NCBI RefSeq assembly: GCF_020880815.1
Contig: NZ_JAJITD010000029.1
Span: forward strand, 1-45,120
Reading direction: 5' to 3'
Source of the DNA: Paraburkholderia sejongensis
GTDB lineage: Bacteria; Pseudomonadota; Gammaproteobacteria; Burkholderiales; Burkholderiaceae
Length of the DNA: 45,120 bases
The notes below the pieces were generated by a model. That model made no database searches. It was not told where the DNA came from and was given only the letters and a program-made list of their open reading frames with translations. Made by a program: the position numbers and the translations under genes. Of this stretch, positions 16,554 to 23,697 are shown piece by piece. Numbering within the stretch: the stretch's first letter is position 1; each line of letters opens with the position of its first letter.

Positions 16554-17692
16554 GCAGTGGCATCAGCAATGACGCAAACCGCGCGCCTTGGCGTTTTATC
16601 GTCGGTCATCACAGCTATGCGGACTTTTCGATTTCGATTTCGCCGGCCGTCGAGCGGGCGGTCGCCGAGGGCAGCGCACCGCCGACCGTCTATCTGAACA
16701 TCTTCAACGACGACAGCGTGACGATCGGCGTCAACGAAGACCCGCAGCAAGTGCTCGATCTCGCGTTCTGCCGTGAGAACGGCGTGCTCGCCCGGCGTCG
16801 CGTGAACGGCGGCGGAGCGATCTACGCGGGCAAGGGCTCGACGTTTCTCGCGATGTATCTACCGGTCAGTCTCGCGGGTGTGCCGACCAGCGCGGCGGTC
16901 GCGTTTCCGACGATCCTCGGCCATGTCGCCGACAGCCTGCGCGACGTGTTCGGTCTTCAGGCATCCTACCGACCGCTGAACGACGTCGAGATCGACGGGC
17001 GAAAGCTGATCGCGACGTCGCTGAAGATCGAGGAAGAAGTGCTGACATTCCGCATTCTGCTGAACGTGAAGGCGATCAACACCGACATCGCCGCGCGCGC
17101 AATGCCGTTGGCGCCGGAGAAAACCCGCGACAAGAAACACAAGGATCTCGGCTCGCGCTACACGTTCCTCGAAAAGGAACTCGGCCGGCCGGTCACGCAC
17201 GACGAACTGCGGAGCTGGGTCGACGCGTGCATGCGCCGCACGTTTGGCGACGCGACGCTGCAGGAGGGCGCGCTGGTGCCGCGTGAACAGGCGCTTGCGC
17301 AGCAGTTCACCGGCGAGTTGACGAGCGATAGCTGGTTCCACGAAAAGAGCGAAGCGGTGCGTTATGAACCGTTGATGCGCGCGGGCGACCGCATCGGCCG
17401 CGGCCGCGAGAAAGCGCCGGCCGGTCTGATCTGGCTGAGCGTGCTGGTGCGCGACGGCGTCGTGCTGCGCGCGATCGTCAACGGCGACTGGCATCCGCGG
17501 CCGCTGCGTTCGGTCGACTGGTTAGAAGAAGGCTTCGCCGGTCTCGCCGCGACGCGCGAAGCGTGCGAGCCGCACATCCACGCGTTTCTCGCGCGCGCCG
17601 ATGTCGAATTCGCGGGCGTCGAAGCCGCGCATCTTTTGAAAGCGCTCGATTTTGCGCTCGCCGATCTCGATCGCACGGAGGTCGCCGCATGA
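16550..17692 (+). CDS. Lipoate-protein ligase A-like protein (BPL/LPL fold)
   Basis: A 380-residue protein of the biotin/lipoate ligase fold. Signature segments are ARRRVNGGGAIYAGKGS (about 81-97, equivalent to RRSSGGGAVFHDLGN of LplA) and NDVEIDGRKLIATSLK with Lys152 at the position of the catalytic Lys of LplA, followed by FRILLNV. The C-terminal part resembles the accessory domain of LplA, so it is somewhat longer than LplA (338). It could attach lipoate or another acyl group to a lysine of a carrier protein. No lipoyl-domain protein is encoded in the window. It is coupled on both sides by ATGA overlaps with the PaaK-like gene and the enoyl-CoA isomerase gene, so it is a true member of the catabolic operon. 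Confidence 0.85.
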   Translation: MSSGISNDANRAPWRFIVGHHSYADFSISISPAVERAVAEGSAPPTVYLNIFNDDSVTIGVNEDPQQVLDLAFCRENGVLARRRVNGGGAIYAGKGSTFLAMYLPVSLAGVPTSAAVAFPTILGHVADSLRDVFGLQASYRPLNDVEIDGRKLIATSLKIEEEVLTFRILLNVKAINTDIAARAMPLAPEKTRDKKHKDLGSRYTFLEKELGRPVTHDELRSWVDACMRRTFGDATLQEGALVPREQALAQQFTGELTSDSWFHEKSEAVRYEPLMRAGDRIGRGREKAPAGLIWLSVLVRDGVVLRAIVNGDWHPRPLRSVDWLEEGFAGLAATREACEPHIHAFLARADVEFAGVEAAHLLKALDFALADLDRTEVAA

Positions 17693-18480
17693 GCGACGAC
17701 GCGTTGCTGTACGACTTCGATGCCGACACCGGCATTGCGACGCTGACGCTGAATCGGCCGCGCCAGAAGAACGCGCTCGATATGTCGATGCGGGTCGGCT
17801 TGCGCGAAGCGATCTACGCGATTCGTCACGACCGCGCGGTGCGCGCGCTGGTGTTGTGCGGCGCGGGCGAGGATTTCTGCGCGGGCGGCGACCTGCGCGC
17901 AATGAACGTCGCCAGCGCCGAGGACGGCCGCAATCGTCTCGACGATCTGCACGGCTGGGTCGGCATGCTGCTCGATCTGGACCGACCGGTGATCGGGGCG
18001 GTCGACGGCGTCGCGTACGGCGCGGGGTTCAGTCTCGCGTTGACCGCCGATTTCGTGCTGGCCACGCCGCGCGCGCGGTTCTGCATGCCGTTCATGAAAG
18101 TCGGGCTAGTGCCCGATTGCGGCGCGTTCTATACGTTGCCGCGAGTGGTCGGGATGGCGCGCGCGAAAGAACTCGTGTTCACCGCGCGCGAAGTCGGCGC
18201 GCAGGAAGCGCAACAGATCGGTGCGGTCTTCGAGATCGTCGAACCGGACGCATTGCGTGTGCGAGCGCAGCGGATCGCCGCGAGTCTTGCGAGCGCGTCG
18301 CCGGTTGCGTTCGGGCTCGCGAAGCGGGCGCTAAATCAGTCGCTCGGCGCGGACCTGCGCGGAATGCTCGAACTCGAATCGGCCGCCCAGGGGATCGCGT
18401 TTTCGACCGCGTTTCATCAAGAAGCGGTGCAGCGCTTCAAGGACAAAACGACGCCGCTGTTCCAGTGGCCTTCCGCGTGA
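17689..18480 (+). CDS. Enoyl-CoA isomerase/hydratase family protein, PaaG-like
   Basis: A 263-residue crotonase-fold enzyme. The oxyanion-hole motif is FCAGGDL (63-69) with GVAYGAGFSLAL as the second part. The two glutamates of classical enoyl-CoA hydratase are not present (Ser115 and Phe135 at the aligned places), but GLVPDCG carries Asp143, as in PaaG-type isomerases such as GLIPDCGG of E. coli PaaG. This favours a double-bond isomerase or a ring-related isomerase over a simple hydratase. GGAGG lies eight bases before the ATG, which overlaps the preceding stop (ATGA). Hydration in this pathway is probably done by the downstream MaoC protein. Confidence 0.9.
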   Translation: MSDDALLYDFDADTGIATLTLNRPRQKNALDMSMRVGLREAIYAIRHDRAVRALVLCGAGEDFCAGGDLRAMNVASAEDGRNRLDDLHGWVGMLLDLDRPVIGAVDGVAYGAGFSLALTADFVLATPRARFCMPFMKVGLVPDCGAFYTLPRVVGMARAKELVFTAREVGAQEAQQIGAVFEIVEPDALRVRAQRIAASLASASPVAFGLAKRALNQSLGADLRGMLELESAAQGIAFSTAFHQEAVQRFKDKTTPLFQWPSA

Positions 18481-18487
18481 GTTCGCC

Positions 18488-19357
18488 ATGACTATCGACT
18501 ATCACACGCTGCGCAACTGGCCGTTCAACGAAATCGAACAGACCTATACGCAGCGCGACGCGATTCTTTATAGCCTCGGCCTCGGCTACGGCAACGATCC
18601 GCTCGATCCCGACGATCTGCCGTTCGTCTACGAGAAAGCGCTGCGTGTGCCGCCGACGTTCGCGACCGTGCTCGGTTATCCGGGCTTCTGGGCCAAACAT
18701 CCGGGCACCGGAATCGACTGGGTGAAGCTGCTGCATGGCGAGCAGAGGCTGCGGATTCATCGGCCATTGCCGGTCGCGGCGACCGTGGTTGGACGCTCGC
18801 GCGTGACGCGTGTCGTCGACAAGGGAGCCGGCAAGGGTGCGCTGGTGCTGATCGAGCGCACGGTCACCGACAAAACGAGCGGCGAGCTGCTGGCAACGAT
18901 CGAGCAACTGAACTTCTGCCGTGGCGACGGCGGTTTCAGCGCGAACGGTCAGCCGTCCGATGCGGCGCCGGCCGCACCGCCGCCACTTCCGGAACGCGCG
19001 CCCGACGCGATTTGCGATCTGCCGACGCGCCCGGAAACCGCGTTGATCTACCGCCTGTCCGGCGACGACAACCCGCTGCACGCCGACCCCGCGGTTGCGC
19101 GCGCGGCGGGTTTCGAGCGGCCGATCCTGCATGGTCTCGCGACCTGGGGCGTGGCCGGTCACGCGGTGCTGAAGACCGCCTGCGCGGGCCAACCCGAGAA
19201 GCTTGCATCGCTGTATGCGCGCTTCAGCGCACCGGTCTATCCGGGCGAGACGATTCGCACCGAACTCTGGCACGACGACGGTGCGGTGCAGTTTCGCTCA
19301 CGGGTGCTGGAGCGGGATGTCGTCGTGCTTAACAACGGCCGCGCGGAATTGCAGTGA
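18488..19357 (+). CDS. MaoC-type (R)-specific enoyl-CoA hydratase 2
   Basis: A 289-residue double hot-dog protein resembling the hydratase-2 domain of peroxisomal MFE-2. The N-terminal half starts with a typical YTQRDAILYSLGLG segment; the C-terminal half carries the hydratase-2 motif YRLSGDDNPLHADP, with the Asp/His catalytic pair, followed by RPILHGLATWG. It would hydrate trans-2-enoyl-CoA to (3R)-hydroxyacyl-CoA, the substrate of the SDR at the head of the operon. Only 7 bases separate it from the preceding stop. Confidence 0.92.
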   Translation: MTIDYHTLRNWPFNEIEQTYTQRDAILYSLGLGYGNDPLDPDDLPFVYEKALRVPPTFATVLGYPGFWAKHPGTGIDWVKLLHGEQRLRIHRPLPVAATVVGRSRVTRVVDKGAGKGALVLIERTVTDKTSGELLATIEQLNFCRGDGGFSANGQPSDAAPAAPPPLPERAPDAICDLPTRPETALIYRLSGDDNPLHADPAVARAAGFERPILHGLATWGVAGHAVLKTACAGQPEKLASLYARFSAPVYPGETIRTELWHDDGAVQFRSRVLERDVVVLNNGRAELQ

Positions 19358-19371
19358 ATACTCTGCGCGAA

Positions 19372-19397
19372 GTATCGGCGCGACGTATCGGCGGAAC
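19372..19397. repeat. Two 13-bp imperfect tandem repeats
   Basis: GTATCGGCGCGAC (19372-19384) is followed directly by GTATCGGCGGAAC (19385-19397). They lie in the 100-bp gap before the citryl-CoA lyase-like gene. Confidence 0.6.
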
Positions 19398-19457
19398 AGA
19401 AAGTCCCAGTACCCGACGCAGTGCTAACGAACAGAACCCCTCGGAGGAATCACCATC

Positions 19458-20249
19458 ATGTCCAGAACACCGAAGCCGCTGGTCCACTCGAACATCGCTT
19501 ACAGCACGCCCGAGCGGATCGTCGTGCGCGGCAAGGATCTGCCGAACGAAATCCTCGGCCATATGAATCTCGGCGACTTCGCGTTCTTCCAACTGACCGG
19601 CCGCGAAGCGACCCGCGAGCAGTCCGCGATGTTCAACGCGATCCTGATCACGCTGGTCGAGCATGGCGTGACGCCGAGCGCGCTGGCCGCGCGGATGACG
19701 TATGCCGGCGCGCCCGAGTCGTTGCAGGCCGCGGTCGCTGCGGGGCTGTGCGGGCTCGGCTCGGTGTTCGTCGGCAGCATGGAGACCGCGTGCAAGATGC
19801 TGTCGGAGGCGCTGCCTTATACGGCGGCCGACGTCAGCGACGCCGAACTCGAACGGATCGCGCGCGACACCGTCGCCGCCTACCGCGAGCGCCGCGCGAT
19901 CGTGCCGGGCCTCGGCCATCCGCTGCACAAGCCGATCGATCCGCGCACCCCGCGTCTCTTTCAACTGGCTAACGAGAACGGCATGGCCGGCCGCTACGTG
20001 AAGCTGATGAAACTGATCGGCGCGGAAGCCGAATGCGCATCGGGCAAGACGCTGCCGATCAACGCGACCGGCGCGATCGGCGCGATCTGCTGCGAGTTCG
20101 GCTTCCCGTGGCGCATCGTGCGCGGCTTCGGCGTGATGGCGCGCGCGATCGGTCTGGTCGGTCATATCATGGAAGAAGGCGAAAAGCCGATGGCGATCGA
20201 AATCTGGCAACGGATCGAAGACGAGGCGTCCGCGCATCTGCGCGGCTAG
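19458..20249 (+). CDS. Citrate synthase-fold, citryl-CoA lyase-like protein
   Basis: A 263-residue protein with the small-domain and active-site motifs of the citrate synthase family but shorter than full citrate synthase (about 430). GLGHPLHKPIDPR corresponds to the histidine-bearing GHRVYK-type motif. The segment that in citrate synthase carries the catalytic Asp (NVD) reads LPINATGAIGA, apparently lacking that Asp. Proteins of this size and type are annotated as citryl-CoA lyase and cleave or form 3-hydroxy-3-carboxyacyl-CoA esters. GGAGG before the ATG supports the start. In this operon, which has no thiolase, it is a candidate for the carbon-carbon cleavage step (inference). Confidence 0.85.
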   Translation: MSRTPKPLVHSNIAYSTPERIVVRGKDLPNEILGHMNLGDFAFFQLTGREATREQSAMFNAILITLVEHGVTPSALAARMTYAGAPESLQAAVAAGLCGLGSVFVGSMETACKMLSEALPYTAADVSDAELERIARDTVAAYRERRAIVPGLGHPLHKPIDPRTPRLFQLANENGMAGRYVKLMKLIGAEAECASGKTLPINATGAIGAICCEFGFPWRIVRGFGVMARAIGLVGHIMEEGEKPMAIEIWQRIEDEASAHLRG

Positions 20250-20269
20250 GGGCGAGCCGAACGCATCGA

Positions 20270-20298
20270 GCGTATCAAGTACATCACGCGTATCAAGT
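20270..20298. repeat. Two copies of GCGTATCAAGT, 18 bp apart
   Basis: GCGTATCAAGT at 20270-20280 and again at 20288-20298, in the 177-bp gap after the citryl-CoA lyase-like gene. The gap otherwise shows no gene and no clear terminator. Confidence 0.6.
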
Positions 20299-20426
20299 GC
20301 ACAGCAACGCCCACAGCCTTAAGCAAAACCAAATGCCCGCTTCGGAAATCGAAACTTCGTCAGGCGCCGTGCGTCGTTCATAGTAAGGCCCCAGCAGAAT
20401 CAACATCCGTTCCTGGAGACATTGCC

Positions 20427-21269
20427 ATGTCAGCATCCTCAGAAAAACTCGACGACTGGCTCGACAAGCAGGCGGTGGCCGAAGACGACATCACCGCGTT
20501 TCCGCTGGAGGCGCTGGCCGCCACGCTCGACCGCGGGGAAAGCGGCGATACGGTGCCGCCGTTGTGGCACTGGCTGTATTTCCTGCCGGTCGCGCCGCTT
20601 GCCGAAGTGGGCCCCGACGGTCATCCGAAGCGCGGCGGTTTCCTGCCGCCGGTGCCGCTGCCGCGCCGTATGTGGGCCGGCGGCCGGCTCACGTTTCATG
20701 CGCCGCTGAAAGTCGGCGAGCAGGCCAAACGCACGTCGACGATCGCCAGTATCGAAGACAAGACCGGCCGCTCGGGCCGCCTCGTGTTCGTCACCGTTCA
20801 GCACACCTATGAAGCGAACGGCGAACTGAAGCTCGAGGAAGAACACGACATCGTCTATCGCGACGCGCCGCAGGAAGGCGCGCGGCCGCAGCAGCCGGCG
20901 CTCGCACCGGAAGGCGAAACCTGGAGCCGCACGATTCACGCCGACGAAGTGATGCTGTTCCGCTACTCGGCGCTGACCTTCAACGGCCACCGCATCCATT
21001 ACGACTACCCGTACGTCACGCAGGTGGAAGGCTATCCGGGCCTCGTCGTGCACGGTCCGCTGATCGCGACGCTGCTCGTCGATCTGCTGCGCCGCGAACT
21101 GCCGCAAGCCACGCTGCAAAGTTTCGCGTTCCGCGCGCTGCGCCCGACCTTCGCGAACCAGCCGTTCACGGTGTGCGGCAAACCCTCCGCCGACGGCAAA
21201 ACCATCGACCTGTGGGCCAAAGACCACGAAGGTTATCTGACCATGCGCGCGACCGCCGCGCTGGCCTGA
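20427..21269 (+). CDS. HTD2/MaoC-type hydratase (itaconyl-/mesaconyl-CoA hydratase-like)
   Basis: A 280-residue double hot-dog protein with an N-terminal FAS1-like dehydratase domain (RMWAGGRLTFHAPLKVGE) and a C-terminal half carrying FRYSALTFNGHRIHYD and LVVHGPL. This arrangement is that of mesaconyl-C4-CoA and itaconyl-CoA hydratases. TGGAGAC upstream of the ATG. It begins a five-gene block whose other members (acyl-CoA dehydrogenase, CaiB-type transferase, MmgE/PrpD, CitE-like lyase) are the set found in the Pseudomonas aeruginosa itaconate cluster. The predicted product would be citramalyl-CoA or a homologue. Exact substrate is inference. Confidence 0.85.
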   Translation: MSASSEKLDDWLDKQAVAEDDITAFPLEALAATLDRGESGDTVPPLWHWLYFLPVAPLAEVGPDGHPKRGGFLPPVPLPRRMWAGGRLTFHAPLKVGEQAKRTSTIASIEDKTGRSGRLVFVTVQHTYEANGELKLEEEHDIVYRDAPQEGARPQQPALAPEGETWSRTIHADEVMLFRYSALTFNGHRIHYDYPYVTQVEGYPGLVVHGPLIATLLVDLLRRELPQATLQSFAFRALRPTFANQPFTVCGKPSADGKTIDLWAKDHEGYLTMRATAALA

Positions 21270-21287
21270 ATTCGACGAGACCCGACT

Positions 21288-22451
21288 ATGCAAACCACGC
21301 AAAACGATTCGTTCCAGGACATTCGCGAGGCCGTGCGCGATCTGTGCCTCCAGTTTTCAGGGGAGTACTTTCGCAAGATCGACGAAGAACGCGGTTATCC
21401 GGAGGCGTTCGTCGACGCGCTGACCAAGGCGGGGTGGCTTGCCGCGTTGATTCCGCAGGAGTTCGGCGGCTCGGGGCTCGGGCTGACCGAAGCGTCGGTG
21501 ATCATGGAAGAGATCAATCGCGCCGGCGGCAATTCGGGTGCGTGCCACGGTCAGATGTACAACATGGGCACACTGCTGCGGCACGGCTCGGAAGAACAGA
21601 AGCGCAAGTACTTGCCAAAGATCGCCTGCGGCGACCTGCGTCTGCAATCGATGGGCGTGACCGAGCCGACCACCGGCACCGATACGACGAAGATCAAGAC
21701 TACCGCCGAGCGCCGTGGCGACCGTTACGTGATCAACGGGCAGAAAGTGTGGATCTCGCGCGTCCAGCATTCGGACCTGATGATCCTGCTCGCGCGCACT
21801 ACGCCGCTGGCGGACGTGAAGAAGAAGTCGGAAGGGATGTCGATTTTTATCGTCGATCTGCGCGAAGCGCTCGGTCATGGGCTGACCGTGCAGCCGATTT
21901 TGAACATGGTCAATCACGAGACCAACGAACTGTTCTTCGATAACCTCGAAATTCCGGCCGAGAACCTGATCGGTGAAGAAGGCCAGGGCTTCAAATACAT
22001 TCTCGATGGACTGAACGCGGAGCGCACGCTGATCGCCGCCGAGTGTATCGGCGACGGCTACTGGTTCGTCGACAAAGTCACCGAATACGCGAAAGAACGC
22101 GTCGTGTTCGGCCGCCCGATCGGTCAGAACCAGGGCGTGCAGTTTCCGATCGCGCGCTCGTTCATCAACGTCGAGGCGGCCAGCCTGATGCGTTTCGAAG
22201 CGGCGCGTCGTTTCGATGCGCATCAGCCGTGCGGCGCGCAGGCGAATATGGCGAAGCTGCTGGCGGCGGATGCGTCGTGGGAAGCGGCCAATGCGTGTCT
22301 GCAATTTCACGGCGGCTTCGGCTTTGCGTGCGAATACGACGTCGAGCGTAAATTCCGCGAAACACGCCTGTACCAGGTCGCGCCGATTTCGACCAACCTG
22401 ATTCTGTCGTACGTAGCCGAGCATATCCTCGGGCTGCCGCGTTCGTTCTAA
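21288..22451 (+). CDS. Acyl-CoA dehydrogenase (second copy, divergent active site)
   Basis: A 387-residue acyl-CoA dehydrogenase-fold protein: TEPTTGTDTTKIKT in place of the common TEPxxGSD motif, ILNMVNHETNELFFDNLEIP in the middle domain, and ANACLQFHGGFGFACEYDVERKFRETRLYQVAP near the C-terminus. The canonical C-terminal catalytic YEG is absent: the segment reads LYQVAPISTN. The base is therefore either elsewhere, as in isovaleryl-CoA dehydrogenases, or the reaction differs. It starts 18 bases after the hydratase gene. A protein of this family sits in the same place in the Pseudomonas itaconate cluster. Confidence 0.9.
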   Translation: MQTTQNDSFQDIREAVRDLCLQFSGEYFRKIDEERGYPEAFVDALTKAGWLAALIPQEFGGSGLGLTEASVIMEEINRAGGNSGACHGQMYNMGTLLRHGSEEQKRKYLPKIACGDLRLQSMGVTEPTTGTDTTKIKTTAERRGDRYVINGQKVWISRVQHSDLMILLARTTPLADVKKKSEGMSIFIVDLREALGHGLTVQPILNMVNHETNELFFDNLEIPAENLIGEEGQGFKYILDGLNAERTLIAAECIGDGYWFVDKVTEYAKERVVFGRPIGQNQGVQFPIARSFINVEAASLMRFEAARRFDAHQPCGAQANMAKLLAADASWEAANACLQFHGGFGFACEYDVERKFRETRLYQVAPISTNLILSYVAEHILGLPRSF

Positions 22452-22464
22452 CCTGGCGCACATC

Positions 22465-23643
22465 ATGAGACCACTCGAAGGCATCAAGGTCGTCACGCTC
22501 GAACACGCGATCGCCGCGCCGTTCTGCACGCGGCAACTGGCCGATCTCGGCGCCCGCGTGATCAAGATCGAACGGCCCGGCGTCGGCGATTTCGCGCGCG
22601 GCTATGACGAGCGCGTGCATGGACTGTCGTCGCATTTCGTCTGGACCAATCGCTCGAAAGAGAGCTTGTCGCTCGATCTGAAGCAGCCGGCGGCCGCGGA
22701 GATTCTCGATGCGCTGGTCGCCGACGCCGACGTGCTCGTGCAGAACCTCGCACCGGGCGCGGCCGAACGGCTCGGCCTCGGCTATGACGCGCTGAGCAAG
22801 AAGTATCCGAAGCTGATCGTCTGCGATATCTCCGGTTATGGCGCGGACGGCCCGTATCGCGACAAGAAAGCGTACGACCTGCTGATTCAGAGCGAATCCG
22901 GTTTTCTGTCGATCACCGGTTCGCCGGGCGCGCCCGCGAAGGCGGGTTGCTCGATCGCCGATATCGCGGCCGGCATGTACGCGTATTCGAACATTCTGAG
23001 CGCGCTGCTGCAGCGCGGCCGCACCGGGCGCGGCTGCCGGATCGACGTATCGATGCTCGAAAGCATGGTCGAGTGGATGGGCTATCCGCTCTACTACGCG
23101 ATCGACGGTCAGTCGCCGCCCGCGCTCGCGGGCGCCGCCCACGCGACGATCTATCCGTACGGCCCATTCCCGGCCGGCGACGGCAAGGTCGTGATGCTCG
23201 GCCTGCAAAACGAGCGCGAATGGAAGCTCTTTTGCGAGCGCGTGCTCGAACAGCCGGACCTCGCGACCGACGAGCGCTTTGCGTCGAACTCGAAGCGCAC
23301 CGCCGCGCGCGACGCGTTGCGCGAAGTGATCGTGGCGGCGTTTGCGAAGTTCATTGCCGCGCAGGTGATCGCGCGGCTCGACGAGGCGGGGATCGCCAAT
23401 GCGCAGATGAACACGCTCGCCGACGTGTGGGCGCATCCGCAACTGAAGGCGCGCGAGCGCTGGCAGGAAGTCGGCACGGCGGCGGGCACGGTACCCGCGT
23501 TGCTGCCGCCAGGCATGCCCGCCGAGTTCGAGCCGCGGATGGACCCGGTGCCCGCGCTCGGTCAGCATACCGAAGCGATTCTGCGCGAACTCGGTTACGA
23601 CGGCGCGCGGATCGACACGTTGCGCGCGGCCGGCACGATTTAA
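22465..23643 (+). CDS. CaiB/BaiF class III CoA-transferase
   Basis: A 392-residue CoA-transferase. It opens with PLEGIKVVTLEHAIAAPFCTRQLADLGARVIKIERPG, the family N-terminus (shown in parts: PLEGIKVV, GARVIKIERPG), followed by RSKESLSLDLK. The segment expected to hold the catalytic acid reads RIDVSMLESMVEWMGYPLYY, with Glu where most members have Asp. The EWMGYPLYY subgroup includes transferases for itaconate-, citramalate- and mesaconate-type acids, as far as recalled. It would load CoA onto the C5 dicarboxylate from succinyl-CoA or a similar donor. No strong ribosome site; 13 bases after the previous stop. Confidence 0.9.
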   Translation: MRPLEGIKVVTLEHAIAAPFCTRQLADLGARVIKIERPGVGDFARGYDERVHGLSSHFVWTNRSKESLSLDLKQPAAAEILDALVADADVLVQNLAPGAAERLGLGYDALSKKYPKLIVCDISGYGADGPYRDKKAYDLLIQSESGFLSITGSPGAPAKAGCSIADIAAGMYAYSNILSALLQRGRTGRGCRIDVSMLESMVEWMGYPLYYAIDGQSPPALAGAAHATIYPYGPFPAGDGKVVMLGLQNEREWKLFCERVLEQPDLATDERFASNSKRTAARDALREVIVAAFAKFIAAQVIARLDEAGIANAQMNTLADVWAHPQLKARERWQEVGTAAGTVPALLPPGMPAEFEPRMDPVPALGQHTEAILRELGYDGARIDTLRAAGTI

Positions 23644-23697
23644 AAAAACCGCAGCCAATCCCTGATGCCACCCGGCGCGACAGCGCGCCCGACACTC

